DNA of 64,000 nucleotides. Origin: Balaenoptera acutorostrata (Eukaryota > Chordata > Mammalia > Artiodactyla > Balaenopteridae). Made by a program: the position numbers and the translations under genes. Numbering within the stretch: the stretch's first letter is position 1; the number at the start of each line of letters is the position of its first letter. The DNA lies in contig NC_080073.1 in NCBI RefSeq assembly GCF_949987535.1, forward strand, positions 27,152,116-27,216,115. Direction: 5' to 3'. The notes beneath the pieces were generated by a model. The model was not told the DNA's origin. It ran no database searches and saw only the letters and a program-made list of their open reading frames with translations. Below, in pieces: positions 58,620-64,000 of this stretch.

Positions 58620-59700
58620 CTCTGTCTCAAAAAATCCGTTTTTTAATCCAAAGTAAAAAATTTCTTCTTTTCTACTCCTGTTTCCCATAGAGGCTCCTCT
58701 CCCTCTTCTCTCCCTGCCAGAAAGAGATCTAGTATCATCTATTAAGTGGACATAGACTTTTGAGATCCAAAGCCCAAAAGGGAACTGTCCCTCTCCTTTC
58801 TTTTTTGCTGCTAGCATTCCCAGAGGCAAGAGAGCAAACCTTGTTACCTACTTGAGTGAGGGAAGGGAAAAGAAAAATGTATGGGAAAACCATGCACATT
58901 AACATGTCTGTAGATGATTCTACCACAGCTCTATGCTACTTGGGTTTCAATGCAGCAAGCAGGGTAGTCAAGTAGGGTTTTGACTACCTAAATGTTTGAT
59001 ATTATATATCAAAGGAGGAGAACCGTCTCATAATAGCATGTGTTTATAGATAATTAGAAGTTAGTCATAAAAGGAAATTGCTGCTACAATGTTTGTATTT
59101 GAGGAAGTGTTTTATGACCTACTTCAGGAGGGGGAAGGTCAGAGTGACCTTCCTACTGCTGCCATTTTCTCAAACTCCTTCATCTTATAATATTCCATAT
59201 GCCAAGGTACCATATTTGGGGGTGGCATGTCCGGAACCCCATCAACATCAAGGTAACTCTATTCTTTCTCTTCAAAATCTTTATAGAATGAAGCATTCTC
59301 TGTCATTCACTTTCCCACAAGTGATTAAATTCACTTAAGCAGTTTTAACCCTGTTCTTCCCCTCCCCCAGCCCCCAGTTTGGTTTTTATGTCGAGATTCA
59401 TCCAGAATACAATAGTTAACAGTTAATAAGCACCTAGTTTGTGCACGCTGCAGGAATGGGAAGTAGAAACAGCTAAGCCATCCAGAGGCTCTCAGTGCCT
59501 TATGTCTACCACTTGGGCCTCACCACCTCAGTCCCTCTGCCTGCTTCCAGTGGACAGTAGTGGCCTCTCTTTAGTCAGAAATACCTAAAATTAACAGACA
59601 CCCCTACGGGAGCCCTTGACCGATGACTGAGTGATGGTAGTTGGTGTATAAAGTCACCAGTACCCACAGCTCTCAGTGGGATCCTTCTGAGGCACATTTT
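58620..59700. other. single-copy DNA
   Basis: No exon supported; a short MIR/L2-type start near 59415-59450. Confidence 0.42.
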
Positions 59701-59925
59701 CTACACCATTCCTCAGAGTTCCACAGCAGGATTCAACTCCAGGAGCTCTCTAGTGGTAGCTAGATGCTACCTACGTCATGACAACACAGCAAGATGTCAC
59801 TGCCTTCTCTTCCCTCTCTTGTTTCCTCGCTGCTCTACTGATTTCCTCACCCCGCAAATAAACTACTAACACTCGAATCTTTGCTTCAGAGATCTGTGTC
59901 TTAGGAAACAAAATTAAGGCATGTG
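59700..59925 (+). repeat. LTR-like 3' end, family unknown
   Basis: CT-rich run then 'cgcaaataaactactaacac' and 'cttcagagatctgtgtctta'; resembles the end at 56200-56375. Confidence 0.4.
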
Positions 59926-60401
59926 TCATTCCCGACCTTGAAGAATTTATAACCTATTAAATACTCAATTGACACACACATAACATAAACATGCATGCAG
60001 ATTTTCAATGTTCATGCAGGCTTTCTTTGAAATCAAATAAATAATAAATGAAAATTTCAGCTTAGCTCTTAGCTGTCTGTGGCTCCCACAGGGGCTTGTT
60101 AGCTAATCCCATCAAAGGCTGTCCTTCCTGCTGAGGGAGCACAGCCCTCCTCCTGTTTCCTCCACCCTTTCCCAGCAGGGGCCATGCCACCATTAGCACC
60201 TCATTGATGGCAAACTCAGCAACTAGAGAAACAGAGAAAGGCTCCTTCTGGGAACCAAGAACACTGTTCCTGCTTTGGTCTCAGAATCAAAGAGAGGTTT
60301 CAATGTCAGAAGCTATGATGGAAATGATAAACCTTTCTTTGAAAGTTTAAGAAAAAGTCACTTTCAGCGCCAGTTCTTTCTGAATAGCCAGGAGGGAAAC
60401 A

Positions 60402-60402
<1 letters not shown>
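59925..60402. other. single-copy DNA
   Basis: Nothing recognised except a possible decayed L2 edge at 59930-60000. Confidence 0.4.

Positions 60403-60449
<47 letters not shown>
60403..60449. repeat. (AC)n microsatellite
   Basis: Uninterrupted (ac)23. Confidence 0.97.
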
Positions 60450-60453
<4 letters not shown>

Positions 60454-60514
60454 GGAAGATGTTCATTGTCCAGAAATCTGGAGAGTAAGAAAAATAATAA
60501 AAATAATACAATAA

Positions 60515-60970
60515 TAGGTAACCTTTTCTGAGTATTTGCAATGTACCTATCGCTCTCCTTACGTCAACCCTAAGTGTTAGGCATTTTTATCCCCATTTTT
60601 TCAAAAAAATAAATTTATTTATTTATTTTTGGCTGTGTTGGGTCTTCGTTTCTGTGCGAGGGCTTTTGCTAGTTGCGGCGAGCGGGGGCCACTCTTAATC
60701 GCGGTGCGCAGGCCTCTCGCTATCGCGGCCTCTCTTGTTGCGGAGCACAGGCTCCAGACGCGCAGGCTCAGTAGTTGTGGCTCACAGGCCCAGTTGCTCC
60801 GCGGCATGTGGGATCTTCCCAGACCAAGGCTCGAACCCATGTCCCCTGCATTGGCAGGCGGATTCTTAACCACTGCGCCACCAGGGAAGCCCTATCCCCA
60901 TTTTATAGATGAGAAAACTGAGCCTTAGAGAATGTAGTCACTTGCTCACATATTGAGGAAGAAAATAAAT
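60515..60970 (-). repeat. MIR SINE, split by a CHR SINE
   Basis: Antisense MIR: 'gtatttgcaatgtacctatc' before, and 'tatagatgagaaaactgagc' after the insertion. Confidence 0.87.
60600..60892 (-). mobile_element. CHR-type SINE, short form
   Basis: Antisense CHR with TSD tatccccatttt (60588-60599, 60893-60904; 12/12). Near consensus, CpG-rich. Confidence 0.96.
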
Positions 60971-61055
60971 ATAAGCTCCATGGGAATAGGGACTGTATCT
61001 TGTTCATGACTGTATCCTTTTAGCACATTGTTTAGTGCCTAATTAAACAGACAAT
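60970..61055 (+). repeat. L2 3' end
   Basis: 'ataagctccatgggaatagg' and 'tcttgttcatgactgtatcc'. Confidence 0.68.
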
Positions 61056-61101
61056 TTAATAATTTCCTGAGGACCAAGTATTCAGTATCAAAGGAATCAT
61101 A

Positions 61102-61329
61102 TAGGGTGGTGGCAGCAAAGTTTTTCTGTAAAAGGCCAGACAGCAAATATTTCAGGCTTTGCAGGCCATAAGGTCTCTGTTGTAGCTACTTGGCTCTGCC
61201 ATTGCAGTGGGAAAGCAGCCATAGACAACACATAAGCAAATGGGCATGGCTGTGCTTCAATAAAACTTTATTTACAAGACTGGTAGAGGGCCGGATTTGG
61301 CCCACTGGCTATAGTTTGCTGACTGCTCA
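61102..61329 (+). mobile_element. MER3-like (hAT-Charlie type) DNA transposon
   Basis: 'ctgtaaaaggccagacagca', 'caataaaactttatttacaa' and 'ggctatagtttgctgactgc'. Same family and orientation as 28195-28412; better preserved inside, worse at the ends. Confidence 0.82.
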
Positions 61330-61334
61330 TCCAG

Positions 61335-61505
61335 GACCTTGTTCCTCAAAAGTAGTGTCTGTGGACCAGCAGCATAGGCATCGCCTGGGCCAGAAGTGCA
61401 GTGTGAGCCCCAGCCCAGACCTGCTAAATTAGAAAATAAATTCTAAAATTAGTAAGAGTCCCAGGGATTCATATGCTCAGTAACATTTGAGAAGCACCAC
61501 TTTAA
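61335..61505 (+). mobile_element. MER5-type hAT element
   Basis: 'cagcataggcatcgcctggg', 'agcccagacctgctaaatta' and 'aacatttgagaagcaccact'. Confidence 0.75.
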
Positions 61506-61696
61506 GAGACTTGCATAGTGTTGACTATCAACCAGAATAATTATATGAGTTTTCAAATAAACTTTTATTTCCATTCAACATTGCCTGAGTGTAATTACAG
61601 CAGAAATTTGCTTGGTTTGCTATGACCAGGTCCACACTGTTTATTCTTCCTGATGAGTGGAGAGAGGAATGTGAAAAGCTGAGGAGGATCCGTTTT

Positions 61697-62003
61697 TGTT
61701 TTTGTTTTTGTTTTTTTAAAATTTTTATTTATTTATTTATGGCTGTGTTGGGTCTTCGTTTCTGTGCGAGGGCCTTCTCTAGTTGTGGCGAGCGGGGGCC
61801 ACTCTTCAGCGCGGTGCGCGGGCCTCTCACTATCGCGGCCTCTCTTGTTGCGGAGCACAGGCTCCAGACGCGCAGGCTCAGTAGTTGTGGCTCACGGGCC
61901 TAGTTGCTCTGCGGCATGTGGGATCCTCCCAGACCAGGGCTCGAACCCGTGTGCCCTGCATTGGCAGGCAGACTCTCAACCACTGCGCCACCAGGGAAGC
62001 CCA
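61697..62003 (-). mobile_element. CHR-type SINE, short form
   Basis: Antisense CHR with TSD aggatccgtttt (61685-61696, 62004-62015; 12/12). The reversed tail begins with ttttg repeats. Near consensus. Confidence 0.96.
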
Positions 62004-62015
62004 AGGATCCGTTTT

Positions 62016-62585
62016 AAGGACTACAAAATTGGAACAGTTCACCAAATCTGGACGGTCTAATTCAGTGCAACTCACAAGTCATCACACCATTCCACAAAAC
62101 CAAGAAGCCCCCCATGCCTTCTTTTCCTTTCCTCCCACAAAATAGAAACAGCTTTTACTGAACTGGACCAATCAGCTCTGAATCTGATTGCTCAAATGCA
62201 TGTACAAATAATTTAGGTGTCTTTGCCATCACAGGTCATTAAATGCCCACAAAGTGCACAGCTGTTCCCATAAAGGTCACTCTCAGAGCCTTGAAAAAAA
62301 AAAAGAATGCCTCTCTCCTCCAAGGACTGAAATCCCTGCTCGTTAAACTTATTGATCATTTTATGTTCTGTCAAAGATGAATCCATAGTAGAAAAGACAA
62401 AGGAGGGAGAGTGTGGGCTTGAGAGTACTGTCCTAGTGCAAAAACAATTGGCAAACTCTTCCGTCTCTTAGCAACCACATGAGCCTGAGCAAGGCACTTG
62501 GGTCCTCAGAACCGGTGTTCTCCAGTGGAAAACAGGCGTTCAGATCACCAGATTCTATTTTCTCAGTACCTGTAAACATTTTACT
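62016..62585. other. single-copy DNA
   Basis: Nothing recognised. Confidence 0.42.
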
Positions 62586-62589
62586 GGCT

Positions 62590-63400
62590 TATAACTTCTG
62601 ACCCAGCAGTTATACTACTAGGAATATGTTCTATAAAATGTTCATATAAGTATGCAAAGGTTTATGCTGACATATATTCATCCAGTGTTATTTTTTAATA
62701 ATAAGTTTGGAAGCAATCTAAATGTTTAGCACTATGTGGGAAATATTCATTAAATGTTCAAAAAATTGTGGGAGAGTTAACTATGTTATAATATGCAACA
62801 GTTTAAACAGAAGTGGATCCATTTGCACTGACGGGAGAATATAACTGTGCTTCACTATTAATTGAAAAAATAAAATGCAAAACATTGCCATATTTCATTG
62901 ATTTTAAAATGTGCATTTTTCACATTTTCACATCATTATGTCTTATAACTGATGGTGTCTTACAGTTGCTACTGGCCAGGCAACAGTCTTGATGGTGTTA
63001 TATACAATAACGACAGATTGTATAATCAGTGGCATCTTAGATTTAATACAGTATGCAAAAAGAACCGCATACATATGTGAGTGGATGTGTTCATATATGT
63101 TTCCTTTACACTATGTATATATATATACACACATATATTTACAGTGTATATGTGTGTGTGTCTATATATGTATATACTTTGAGATATATATATATATATA
63201 TCTCAAAGCATTGAAAAAGGCCTAGAAATATGCGTACCAAATGAACAGCAATCACTTTGAAGGAGGAGAATTAAGCAAATAGGGCTGGGAGTGAGATGAG
63301 AGAGGTAGATTTGCTTTTCAGATTTTATACTTTTTACACTTTTTGCATTGTATTGGCAATGAGCATATTTTACTTTTCAAATCACAAAAAAAAGTATGAT
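62590..63400 (+). mobile_element. old L1 (L1ME type), sense, with AT microsatellite inside
   Basis: 'ctgacccagcagttatacta', 'ctaggaatatgttctataaa', 'ttggaagcaatctaaatgtt', and near the end 'ttttacactttttgcattgt' with 'acttttcaaatcacaaaaaa'. 62910-63290 is partly unassigned. Confidence 0.58.
63105..63208. repeat. AT/GT-rich repeat with hairpin and 32-bp perfect palindrome
   Basis: acacacatata ... tatatgtgtgt forms a hairpin (about 63127-63162). 63177-63208 is a perfect palindrome: ctttgaga, (ta)8 core, tctcaaag. Confidence 0.92.
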
Positions 63401-64000
63401 AATAATAATGTCTTCATTCTTATTTCACGAGACTGGAGCGACGAATGTTATCATACCAAAGTAAATGCTGTAGAGCTATGTGGCTGTTCTGCTTTCCTTT
63501 CTCATCTATGGAGACCAGGCGTAAGAGACAGAAATTGGAGACATTAAGTACGGCCACCTCTTTTATTTTGCCTTGAGTGCAACATTTATTCTGTGCAAAA
63601 ATGAGAGGGGATGGCCCATAGCAACAGGAGAAGCCAATCTTTGGCTCACTGGGATGTCACTTCCGATCTCGAATGTGTCATGAGGCATTCATTCATGAGG
63701 CAAATCAGCAAGGAAATGTCAAAACATCAGGAAATGGTGAGTACATAGACTCATGCTTTGGTGCAAACTTGCTGAGAACAGAGGCTGTGGTTTCTATATG
63801 CCTCTATGGACTCCACTGGTAGAAGCCCTCATGAATATTAACCACTTATACATTTCAGGGTCAATGACGGTGGCACAGCCAAGCATGCCAGGCCAACTGG
63901 TGAAGAAGGGCCTGGACTTTAGGTGGGAAGGACTGAAGGGAGGACAGTCCAGTTTGACAGTTCGAAGGCTTTCTCTGGGAGCCAGAGAAACAATGCCCAA
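63400..64000. other. single-copy DNA to the window edge
   Basis: No repeat or exon recognised. The minus-strand frame at 63794-64000 runs off the window and cannot be judged. Confidence 0.42.

Noticed and set aside
1..64000. CRISPR array, operon, phage or bacterial defence system
   Set aside because: The DNA is clearly mammalian. The only regular repeats are microsatellites and interspersed transposons, with no repeat-spacer pattern.

Overview
This 64 kb window is nuclear DNA of a placental mammal, most likely a cetacean. It carries about a dozen tRNA-derived SINEs of the CHR type (antisense form: ...CCACCAGGGAAGCCC), many with perfect target-site duplications (TSDs), plus cetartiodactyl-type L1. 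I see no BovB or Bov-A elements (expected in ruminants), no pig PRE-1, no Alu or B1, and no carnivore tRNA-Lys SINE. A hippopotamus cannot be excluded, and toothed versus baleen whale cannot be decided.

I found no convincing protein-coding exon, tRNA, rRNA, snRNA gene, CpG island or CRISPR array. The only protein-coding sequence I recognise is the broken reverse-transcriptase ORF2 of one L1 at 13.4-15.7 kb. The window reads as intergenic or deep-intronic DNA. Interspersed repeats fill somewhat less than half of it and AT-rich single-copy sequence most of the rest.

Layout. 0-3 kb: single-copy DNA with one CHR SINE. 3-6.8 kb: MIR, a long sense L2, an MLT1-like LTR end and a CHR SINE. 6.8-12.5 kb: mostly single copy, one CHR. 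12.9-16.3 kb: a three-layer nest, with an antisense solo LTR split by an internally deleted L1, itself split by a CHR SINE. 16.3-23.5 kb: MIR and L2 remnants hit by several CHR copies and by a 5'-inverted (twin-primed) L1. 23.5-27.3 kb: repeat-poor. 27.3-28.6 kb: antisense L2 hosting two hAT DNA transposons. 28.6-33.2 kb: repeat-poor apart from old L1 pieces. 33.2-36 kb: L2 and MIR blocks. 36-48 kb: scattered MIR, L2, MER5, two CHR-type SINEs and a short young L1. 48-51.4 kb: MIR, L2, a young L1 tail, CHR, a DNA-transposon-like repeat and an unexplained pair of direct repeats about 1.95 kb apart. 51.4-64 kb: old repeats, several microsatellites (one a long Z-DNA-type CG/CA tract), two closely spaced CHR copies and an AT-rich perfect palindrome.

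No system of cooperating genes is visible. What the window offers is a record of transposition: nested insertions, repeated use of one MIR site by SINEs, an L1 lacking its middle, and a twin-priming inversion. Repeat family names were assigned from memory of consensus sequences and need a RepeatMasker check; boundaries without a stated TSD are accurate to roughly 20-50 bases.
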